Shown here in pieces: positions 24,601 through 36,600 of a DNA stretch of 50,784 bases (positions are counted from its first letter, which is position 1; each line of letters starts with the position of its first letter). Location of the stretch: the NCBI GenBank assembly GCA_000934455.1, contig KN882593.1:39594-90377 (forward strand), in the 5' to 3' direction. This stretch comes from Apostichopus parvimensis (lineage: Eukaryota; Echinodermata; Holothuroidea; Aspidochirotida; Stichopodidae). The notes beneath the pieces were generated by a model. That model did not search any database and was not told where the DNA came from. It saw only the letters and a program-made list of their open reading frames with translations. The position numbers and the translations under genes are program-made.

Positions 24601-27600
24601 ATGACTGTTACATAACAGTCTTTTTTACAGGGAGATGTATACATGCATTCACACAAACACTTTACTGTTAAAGGTTGCTCATATTTTAACAAATTTTCAG
24701 CATGTTGCCAGGTGTTGAATTCTTACCAGCTTCATCAGATTTACCCAATTATGTGTAACATTAAGAGGGCCTGATAGTCTGATCTCTGTCAGAAGAGGCG
24801 TCTAATTGACGACTGTTTGTCATATATTGAACAGTTCATACAAGTCGCATTGAATAGTTCATACATGGATGATGGAACTGGCTTGTTTGTTAATAGTTTA
24901 AGCTGCACTGTATCAAGAATTTGTAACTTAAATAACAAATGAACAAATTCTTCCTAAAAGAAAGAACAGACAAGTATTTTTAACATTTTTGTATCTCTCC
25001 ATTCAGCTTTTTACTAATCTGATCAGGCGGTACAAGTACATGGAAAAAAAACTTGAAGATGAGATGCTTAAGGTAAGGCTTCTCTCAGCTTGCAATTTAA
25101 GCTGCTAACTTTTTAATACTCTTAGCACATCTTACGATCCAATAACTCTTCCATTAATTATCAAAATATGCTTAAATCAGTGACAGTTTTGTCAAGTGTA
25201 GTATGCAATATCCAACCATCCTCTTAAGCTCTAAATGTGAAAAGTGATCTTTGTATAGAACAACTCACCCAAACAGCTAATTAGATAAATCTTGCTTCAT
25301 TTGGGAGGTACCATTTTTGGAGAGTCATGTCCGGAAAAACGGTTTTAGATCTGTGATGTCATAGTGCCATTAGGATCTTGAACCTTTTACTTTCTCTTGT
25401 TTTTCTTTTCATATTTTTCAAGGTAAAATGTTAACATTGTTGACTCTTCAACCAATGCCATCAATAGGTCATTTTAACCTGAAAATAAACATTTCAGAAA
25501 ATAAAAGCAGAAGATAAAAATAGTTAAAAGCTCATGTGGCTTGATGATGTCATTTTTCGACTTGATCAAGTCTGTTTAGTCGTCCTTTGAACACAGAACA
25601 AAGAAGATCAAGTTTATCTTAAACAAACTGCAAGTTTGGATGTTAATCTCGGTGAGGCAAATTAAATGACTTGCCTTTCAAAGAATGGGATAAATTTTAG
25701 AATTTCTCTCAAAGATGTCCCCTTCTTTTTCAATGGAAGGTTGCATTTCATTGGTGCACTTCTTTTCACAACACTTCTTTTTGGAGCAAAAGATGATGGT
25801 TGAGTTTGTTTCCACCCTATAACGTATCTCAAATATGACTCTAAGAAACTAATAATACATTCTGTGCTCGTGAACTCCTCTCCGATGGAAGACAAATACT
25901 ACGTTGTGAGCACAGCCAACCCGTTAACATTATGACACCAACTTTTATCCCAATGTGATCCTACACTGGATAAGTCAACAGCAGTTGTCATTTTTCACTG
26001 TGTTAACCCCCTCTGGCACTCTTGATTTAAATACCGTGATTAATCAATTCTTGGCCTCCCAATTAAGTACTATAATATCAGATTCTATCTGCTTTGTCCC
26101 CAGGCTGCTATTTTTCAAAGCCAATTTGACATTTTGGAAAGATGGATTAAACTTGTATTTGGCAGATTTATAGATAATAAAGACATCTAATATAAGGAAA
26201 AGTGGTTTTGTGACATTTCAATGATTTATCTTGACAATGTGCGTAAGAAGACAGTGCTCGCTTTTGAAAGGTTCTGTTCTTTGGTGTTGCTTATATATGT
26301 ATACTGCAGTAAGCCGACTGTTGTATGCAATGATATGTGTAGCGAGAATAAGACTCCAAATATGATATTGAATATTTCATGATTATGAGCAGTAACATAT
26401 TATTAAAATGTCATTAGCAAAAAGCCATTGACATTTGGTTTCTAATTTCATCACTTTCCTTCAAGCATTAGGTATATATCAAACTAGGAATCCCTTATTT
26501 ATCTTTGAACATTAGTGTTCAGTAATGATAACAGTATGGTTCCATGCGGCATTGAAAAAGATCCACATAATTTCTATTAATCTCCTGACAAAAGAAAGGA
26601 AAATGAAACTTGGAAACTTTCACAAATTAGGTCTTTTTTTTTAACCTTTTTGAATGAATGACAACAAACTGCATTGTTTTTAGATTTTCACATCACATTG
26701 CATTTGAACAAACAAATTATTGAACAATAAAAGTGTCTCTCTGATCCATCAATCAGGAGAGGGATTATCTATAGAATGAACCATTGTCACATTTAGGAAC
26801 AAGGTTTGCCGATCAATATTGAACATTTTAGGTATTCAAGTCAGGGTCGGTTAAAGATAAAGCCAATGGTATCATTCTCTGCATTAAAGCTGCAAATTTG
26901 AGATCACACGTCCTTGAAACGGATTTTAAGAATTTACTTCGCTCCTCCCTTTACCTGTCTCCCCACAACCTAAGCACCCTCATTCTACCGCGCCTAGAAT
27001 GTCCTGGTAACCTTTTAACACTGTGCACCCTTTACAACCAGCTCCTCCGGTCACCGCCCTTCCTTCTCATTCTACCACCCAAAGTGTCTAGATTGTGATT
27101 TTCAAGCGGATTTATCCCAGCCAAAATCTATGGTATACATTGACAACCTTAACTAGCATTTTCAATACTCTTCATAGCTTGGAAGTAGATGAACCCTTTC
27201 ATTTATATAGGCATGAGCATCACCAGGAAATTGGCCTTTGTTCTTTTTCAGAATATACCACATAAATTAACAAAGAACAACATTTAAAACATTCAACTTT
27301 GTCAGATCCCATTGTCTTAGGAATAGGAAGGAGCAATTACAACAGTCAAATAAATATTTTCTTTTTAATAAATGGAAGAAATTGGGTTTGTTTCGCCTTA
27401 TTTTTTAAGGTTATAGCACTTGCTAATAATAACTTAATATCATATATTTTTTATGTACAAAGCTATGAACATAGGACTAAATTTGTATCAATGGAGATCA
27501 TCTTAAGTGTGTTGCCATGTCAATTGCAGGCTTTTCCAAATGATGTACACAACCTTTTGCTTGAAATGAAACTCTGAGAGCAAAATTGATCTAATGAGTC

Positions 27601-30600
27601 TGATGGAAAAAGACCAGTGGCAGAATGGTAACAAGTTTTTTCTTGACTTAACATGGACTTCGGTCACTGTATCGTCTCTGAGAGGAAAAGCTTCACAAAT
27701 TTGTCTTGACTCGCTTCATTTTTTGAAGTTTAATGACATACCACTCTTTACAACACTTGACAAGTGGAGACGTTAAAACTGTTTACTTTGTGAGTGACTT
27801 AGCAGAGGGTGGGGGTGGGGTGGAGTTAGCTACTGCTCAGCAGCAATAAAAACACTCGATTGGGACTGCTATGCACGTCGTTACCGATAAATCTGGTTCA
27901 TCTCTTGGAAAGGCCATTCTGAAAATTAATCAAAATAATATAGCAAATGGATCAAACAAATACATCCTTGGAGACTTTTTTTTCAACAAAGGAAAGTAAA
28001 GAAGAAAGTGGGTAAAAAAGCCAACGGGCCCCCAACAAGGCAATGCCCAAAACAATTCCCCCCCCCCCCCAAAAAAAATGCCCAACTATTTTGCTTTTGA
28101 TTACGTCAAAAGTTGTCTCAACAGAGAATTTGGTTGTAATAATAATAATAGCTATGTGTGAGCTATCATGTTGCAAAAGCTCATCTAAGGACTGACCAGA
28201 TTGTATGAAGGCTTGAAAACGTGTCCATTAAAGGAATAACGAAGGCAGTTTATATTATTCAGTTACCTCAAAACTCTCTAATATTCGCTACTGCTCGTTT
28301 GAGTTGTTTCCCCCTCCCCCCTTGACATCATCAACATGGAATTTTAAGCCTATTATCAATGGCGGATTGCTACTGTGTGTTGTGGTGAGGCCTTAGGAGC
28401 CAATTTTCAAAGCGAGCCTATTCAGTCAAACAGGAAGCGGTTGACTTAAAAATAGAATATCAGAGAGTTTTGAGGTAACTGAATAATATAAATTGTCTTT
28501 AATCCCTGCCTAGGTTATTCCTTTAAGCTTTTTAATTCAATGTTTAATGTTTTAATGAAATGTTAATGTTTTAATACTCACTAAAGATACTAAATTCTAA
28601 AGTCACTTTGATAAACATCCTGATCATTAATCCTGATGTTGATAATTTAAAATTATTGTTTTCAGCATCCAATTTTTTTTTTTTTTCTTCTTTCCTTTGA
28701 AAGGTCTTGATGTTTCTGAAAGCGTTCTCTTCATCTGAACGTACTAAACTGTCGATGGTGACTGCCATCTTCTTGGCCAAGGGCCACATCCCCGCAAGCT
28801 GCCTCAACAGTCTGTTCAATGAAGTACTTGTCAAGGAAGGTAAGTCTAGGACCTTCAAACGATAACAAATTACACCAAAAATAACAAAGTACCATAACAA
28901 ATCAAAAATAACAAAGTACCTTAACAAATTAGAATGCATACTTTTGAAAATGCTCTATGGAAGAGAAATCATATTTTAAAAAATCATTTCATGTTGCTGG
29001 TCATGATGGTGGTAGTGGTGTTTTCCTCTTGTCACGAAAATACAATTAAAACACGATATGGTCTTGTTGTGAAGTTTCTGATTTATCATTTGTTTCTGTT
29101 AAGACAGCTACTGGGGTGCTTGATTTCAACTTCAGATGATGTGAACAATTCCAACTGAATACATTGAGTTTGATGTCTCAAACTGATCTAAGCTGATGAA
29201 GTTGACAAACACTGACCACCTCATAGTCTGCATTTTCAGAATACCAAAGGGTTTCCCTCAAAAGTTTCAAACATTGTTGGGTGTGGTTTAATTTAAGAGG
29301 CCTAGGTACAGAGAAAGCTTATGAATCGCACATTCTGACAGATCAATAAGTGGATTTGGTCATGCAAACAGCAGCTTGGTCGAATAACACAGGCTTTTGC
29401 AACCTTGGTTTGCAGCTGGAGTAGAAATCATGGAAAAAAGGGGATGTCTGAAAAAAGTAGGGAATCGGATAAACCTCATTTCTAGAGCTTGAAAATTCTT
29501 GAATTTTGAAGTTATAAAACAAAGAATTTTGGGTACTGAAACCTTAATGTTATGTTTTTTGGGGGGTTTCATTTGGAATGGGTCTATGTTTATGTCAAAA
29601 TCTTGTTTGTGATGTCATTGTTTTTGGACAAATATGACTGTTTGTTCTTGGTTACTGTTTTTTTTTCTTTCAATGGTATAGAGTATGGTGTCACAAGATT
29701 CTGACAGGTTCAACAGAAAATGCGGTTTTGATATGTACTCTTAAAGGGACATATGAGTTGAACAGGGTGTTTGAAGGGAGAAAAGTAATAAAAAGAGGGA
29801 TTTCTGTTGTCTCTTTCTCCTCAGGAATTAGCTTGGAGTTTGTCTTGACTCTTTTCAAAGTCTGGTTGGATGAGAAAGATATGAGCAGCATTTCTGCGGC
29901 TCTTCGCAAGGCCCAACTGGAAAAGAAGCTCATGGTGAGTTAAGTATGGCGAGTGACACAAAATGGGAAAGCTTAGGTTTCTTGATTTGACGGTTTGTTG
30001 TTTTAGAAAGCTGCTTATTTAGAGAACATGATTCAATTAATAAACAGTTAACATTCAGTGCCTGCTTTTCCAAATGATGCACACATCTCTTGCTTGACAT
30101 GATACTGTGAGAGCAAACCATGATCTAATGAGTCTGATGGAAAAAGTTGAAACGGGCGGAATCTACAAACCCACTCAAAGGTGACAAAAAATGTTACTAG
30201 CAAAAACTGGTAAAACTTCACTTGCCACTACTAGAGGTACAGTAGGCTTAGGTTTCTGTATGTGTATTCGTATGTTAATGTGTAATCCAACTTGTTTTTT
30301 TGTTGTTTTTTTCTCTACTGTCTGACTCAGTTGGATATTGTATGATGATTAAAAAACAAAGCAATAATGACTCAAACGTTTTAACGATATTCAAGTTCAA
30401 GGCAGAAGTAATAAAGTAAATATTGTTTACCTTACTAAGGTAGAACATTCCTCTAGAAAGGGAAAATCGACTCTTCACTTTATGCTAGGATATTTCCTAG
30501 ATATGCATGGAGGGAGGAATGGTTTTGCGCTATCCATTGTTTTATGTCAATGTAGCATTTAGAAAACACATAAACCATTTAGCTGCACAACTCTGAATTC

Positions 30601-33600
30601 AATAGAAATGTACCATATGTTTTCTGAGGATGTGGACGGGCGGTTTGGTGAGCATGTGGAAAGTACCGTTTAAGCTTCATTTGCGGGTGGATGGGGGAAG
30701 GGAGGGGAAAGGTAATTCTTTTCGGGGTGGAATGGGGGAGGGAAGGGGGAAAAGTGAGTTTGGTATGTTGGGATTGCTTATAAAATTTCCATTTGGAAAC
30801 CATGTGAAAACTGTAGTTTCATCTGTATCCATTGGTAATATCTTGTAAATTTGATATGCTAACACTCCATATATCTGTTTTTTTTTCATTTAAGCTGTTT
30901 CTGCCTGTGTCAAAGCAGACCTTGCCCCACTTTCAGCAGCATTTTACCGATGCAGGTCTGAAATCTATTGTGGAGTATCAGGTAAGTTGAGAATGAGCTA
31001 ACTATAAAAACTGAAAGGAGAACAAACCCCAACCATCCTTCCTTATTGATCTATGTGATATGTAGGATTTTGTGACAGACAACTGCTGGAAACAAATCAG
31101 AACAAAGCCTTAAATTCCATTCCATTGTTGGAAATGTCATGTGTTTTAATGTTCCTCCACGTCGTACACTGAAGACGTTTAAAAGCCTAAATATGACATC
31201 ATGCCACTCACATTTATGACTTTTTAATGCAAATGCTTTTCTGTTTTAATCACAATATTCATTTCCGGCATTAGAGATGGGTTGGCAAAATGCCAATATG
31301 CAAATACTGGTGTTCTTAAACAAAACTGACATAAAGGCATTGGTTTCAATGTCAATATTAGCATTCACCTTGAAAATGTGACAAGAAACACAAAGAGAAT
31401 GTAAAAGCTTTTAATGTGACTTTTGAAGTAGGATTTTTCATGTACGAAGCAAGATTTCAAAACTAGAAAATTTGGTGGAGTTGTTCAAAACAGTCATCTC
31501 TCTCACATATAAGCTAAAAAGGATGATTGGGTTAGTTTCGCCTTATTTTTAAGGTTATTATTACTAATAATAACTTAATATCATATAAATTTTTTATGTA
31601 CAAAACTATGAACAAAGGACTATAATTTGTATCAGTGGAGATCATCTTAAGTGTGTTGCCATGCCGATTTCAGGCTTTTCCAAATGATGTACACAACCTT
31701 TTGCTTGAAATGATACTCTGAGAGCAAAATTGATCTAATGAGTCTGATGGAAAAAGACCAGTGGCAGAATGGTAACACATTTTACTTGACTTAACAGTCA
31801 AGTCATCTCCAGAGAGTGTCCAGACTAAAGTCCAGAGATGGACTTCGGTCACTGTATCGTCTCTGAGAGGAAAAGCTTCACAAAATTGTCTTGACTCGCT
31901 CCATTTTTTGAAGTTTAATAATATACGACACTTTAAAACACTTGACAAGTGGAGACGTTGAAACTGTTTTACTTTGTGAGTGACTTAGCAGGGGGTGGGG
32001 GGGGGGGAGTTAGCTACTGCTCAGCAGCAATAAAAACACTTGATTGGGACTGCTATGCATGTCGTGGTTACCGATAAATCTGGTTCATCTCTTGGAAAAG
32101 TAATATAGCAAATGGATCAAACAAATACATCCTTGGAGACTTTTTTTATTTTATTTTAACCAGGTAATGGTAAGTTGGTTAATAAGTCCATTGGGCTCTC
32201 AGCATGTCCTTGCCCAGACTATCTTCCATGTATAAGTATTAATAATGCGTAAAATTCAAATATAAAATGCCCACTTTTTTTACTATTGATTACGTCAAAA
32301 GTTGTCCCAACAGCCAATTTGGTTGTAATAATAATAATTATAATCATAATAATAATGTGCCTAATAACATGAAGTAAAATAAAATTGACCAAATATTTAC
32401 ACTGTTGGAGAGTTTTGTAGGTTTGGTTACATAGAAAATCAGCTTTGGGGATATCATGTAATCTATTTATTTAGTTACCATGCCATCTGAATTTGATGTT
32501 AACAACTAGGCTTCCACCGCACGACCTCAAAAGCTGACTTTGGGTCGTCCAAAGCAGTAATTTAGTCGTCTCGCAACCCGGGCAACTATTGAAAATCAAC
32601 GGCCTGGTGGGTTTGTTATAAGAGTTGTAGTGGTCTTACACCGAGTAGTGTTTATGTCAGTTTCGTAAGATTTCTCTTCATTTTGCTTCTTTCCAGAAAA
32701 ATGTGCAAGAATCAGACTTTAGGAAGGAACTGCAGACTAGCATTATCAACATGATGAACGAAGGGGCGCCTAGCAAAGAAGTGTGTGGAACGTATAGCAA
32801 TTGTATTAAGCTTAAAGGAGACACATATCCTAACCATCATCATCTTTGGCTTAAAATAGTGACTTCAGTTTTTTTGTGAAGACATCTAAGCAGTTTCTTA
32901 TTCTGCTCGTCAAATATCTTACTTTTAAATGTCCCGTCTGGGAGCTGACATTTTGTAAATCTGGGTTGTCATGGTGATCTGCCACTAGGATCTGAAAATT
33001 TGTACTATCTCTTTGTCTTTCAATCCCTTCTCCATTACAGAAAATAAAGATAGTATGAAAGAGGAAAACATGTTCATGACAGTCATCTGTATCACATAGA
33101 CCTATGATGATGATGATGATAGGGTTTATGTCTCCTTTAAATAAAATGACAAGGAAGTGTAAATCAGGTTCATATTGATGCAAACCTACTTGAATCACTC
33201 AAACCTCTCTTATTAAACTCAAATGTTTGTGAGATTGCGTTCCTCACTGTCCTCTGTTCTAACTGGGGGACCCTCGTTACTTACTGAAGCAAAACTGTCC
33301 GTTAATTGACACACGTCTTCTCTTTTCGTTGTTGGGAGGGAGTAGAGGTGATTTCAAAAACTATCCCTTGGTCTTTTCTTTTTATGCCACCCAAAATTAA
33401 ATCTACTGGGAATTTCTACTTCAGACAAGCTACAATTTATGGTGCATGTAACTCCAGTTTGCTCTGTCTGTCTCAACTTTCCCTCCCCCTTAGTACCCCT
33501 TTATACCCCTAATCCACGTCACAAATTATATTAATGACAGTTATTTCCCTTTGTATTAAATGAATGTCACCTCATACAGTACATTATCTCATTGTAAGAT

Positions 33601-36600
33601 CGTCTGATAGAATCGCCTCTCTTGTTGCCCTGGTTACCCTCAGATGATGTGAAGACAAAGAACAGAAATTAAATCATGATAGACTACTCTGTTACTGATC
33701 TAATCTGATGAGGTATTGATGGTGGGTCTAAGTCCAACACCCCCTCCCCCCCCCAAACAAAAATTATATGTATTTTTTTTTAATTTAAATTTAAATTTTT
33801 TTATAATTCAAAACTTTTAAATTTAAAACGTTTAAATGTAAATTTAGATTTAAATTTTTTATAATTCAAAACGTTTAGGAAATGCATCTAGGAGGGAATG
33901 GATAAGTATCATGCTGTGACATTCTGTGCCCATACATAAATCAGGGTCATCCAGAGGCAGGGGGTTCTTTGTAGGATTACACTGGTGACTGGTTTATGGG
34001 GGATGTACTATTTGTTACTTTGAAAATCTACCAAGATTTTGCTTTCAAATCCCAAATTAAATAACTGCAATTTGTAATGCAGGCCTCCGAATTCAGGCTG
34101 TGAACTGGCTAAATGTAACGGAATTTCGCTGTTTACCAGAAGAATGAAAAGAAAAAAAACGCTTTGGTTTGTCTGCCAGAAGACACTAAGAACATTGACA
34201 CATGATTAGTGGGGTGACAATCAGAAAAATAAAGATTGTGTGATTTCTGTTAATAACATGAGCCATGCACACTACTCATTATAGGTAAATATTATTGGGC
34301 TGTTCATTTAACCCTGTACGGTAACAGGCATGTACTGTCATTCAGGAAAATGAAAGTGGAACTTGATTTCAGCAGAACAGTTTGTCTTAGCACTTCTAGG
34401 ACTGTGATGGTTTTCAGACTCATGTTGTTATATGTCAGACTCATGTTATGATAGGCTAAGACTTGTTGGGCAAATTTGTGTCTTATAGGTCAGACTATTG
34501 TTGTTACAGTTCAGATGCATATTATAGGTTATAGGTTATTGCAATATGTATTGCAGGCCTCCAAATTCAGGCTTTGAACTTGCTAAATGCAAGCAAATTT
34601 TGCTGTTTGCCAGAAGAATGAATATTATATCTTGTCAAAGGTAAAGCTGTTGTCATATGGTCAAATTTGTGTTGTAGTGCATTAATTTTTTACCTTAACA
34701 GGTCAGACATTTGCTGTTTTAAGGTAAAAGACTAATATTGTAATTGGTCCAACTGGTGCTGTTTATGAGTCAGAGAATTGTTCTTATGTCTTGTGACTTG
34801 TGTGTTATAGGACAGACTCTTGTGGTAGTGACTATTTCTCATTGGTGAAATTTAAATTCGAATTCCGAAAAGGAATCCATTTGATCTATTTATCTATCTA
34901 TTGTCCATCTTCAGATTGTAGACTTTGGCAAGGAGTACATGGTGAGCAGCAAAAAACCAGAACAGGAGGTCGTCACACTGGTGAGTAGTATGAACACTAG
35001 CAGTTATTTAAGTTATTTCATATCCCGGTAAACATGCCTTGTAAAATTGAGAAATATTGTCAAACTTTGAGAGTTTAACTCTGCAAGGAGGGTGGGGGTG
35101 GTGGGGGGAGGGGAGGGAATTTAATTGTTTTAGAATGTTTGTTACAAACGAGGGCATCAGAGGTTCTTTAAATTCATTGAATTGCTCCAAAGATCATAAA
35201 TGTGGGTTTTCATACAAAGGATAGCGCAACGATTTTTAACAGAAGTGACGAAAAAGCAGGAATCATGTTTTTTTCTTCATCCGACCAAACCTACATAAAT
35301 CAGAATAGTGGTCACCAACAACAATGATTGTATGACATCATCTAAATTTTTGATTCTCAGATCTGGAAGAGTATTATGAATGCCATCGAATGGAACAAGA
35401 AAGAGGAGTTGGTTGGCGATCAAGCGGCCAAGCACCTCAAGGTATGTACCATTTAACTCTCGTGCTTTGTAGTCGATTAAGTTATGTATACAATCGTTAG
35501 CATGTCTCGTGGATGGAATTGTGTATCGTTTGATCCCACTGTGATGAGACTGGATTTTGGAAACTTTGAAACTAGGATATTGTTTTGAAAAAAGCATCAG
35601 GAACATCCTCGGCCATTTTGGGGAGTTATTCAGCAAGAGGTCTCTATCATACAAATGCTAATGATGATAATTTGATTTGTGTCTCACTTTATAAACTTGT
35701 GAGATAATCAGCTTGCAGTTTATTTGCTATTTATATAGGATGATAGTAACAAATGTATTCAATATTATTTTTATTATTATTTATGGTTTTTAGTCTTGTT
35801 CATGGCCAAGGCCCTCGCACACGACTTTACAACTTAACCCTGGTCATTGGTAACTTGTCACACCCACACTACAAAGTGTGCACAATTCAAACAATCCCTC
35901 CTGGGGCACCACAGTGCACCACAATCATGTGTCCCCCGGGGGACTTCCCATAGGGTGCAGCCACAAACCAGCGCGCACAACTATTTTTAAAAGTTACGGC
36001 GCAAGTCCCCATTTATACACCTGGGTGAAGAGAGGCAATGGAGATATAGTGCCTTGCCTTAGGACACAACGCAATGATCTGGCCAGGACTTGAACCTGTA
36101 ATCCTTAGATCACAAGCCCACTGCCTTGACCACAATGCCCTCTCAATAACAGAATTTATCTCTCTCTCTCTCTCGTTACTGACAGAAATACAGCGATATT
36201 TTGACTGAATTTACAACTCAAGCAAAGTCCGAGATGACTCTTCTCCTGAAAGTCCAGGTGAGAAAAACAAAGATGTGTTCATGTCATTCTTATTGTTGGG
36301 AAAGATGGATATTGGAAAGCGGACAATGTAGTAGCATCATTGCCCGAATGTGTTTGTTTTGGTTTGTTTCTTTTGTCTTTCCATTTCATGGTACTTAACA
36401 ATTAATAATAATTTATTTTATAAAGCGTAAAATCCACAAAATTCCTCTAAAACGCTATGTAACATAACTTCATTTATTTACCATGCTAACTTAGCTTTAA
36501 AAAATATCATGATATTGTAGACAATTTTTAAAAAGAACAGGCTTTAAATCGGGGAACCCCATAGTAATTGAATGTAATGTAAGTGAATGGAGGGAGAAAA

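Noticed and set aside
24700-24805. CTGAT repeats in intron 3 resembling the snoRNA family's box D region
   Set aside because: No box C or matching terminal stem upstream.
35556-35640. Extra C/D candidate in intron 10 (GTGATGA near 35541 and ATGATGAT near 35660)
   Set aside because: No box D with a complementary closing stem within 60-100 nt of either.
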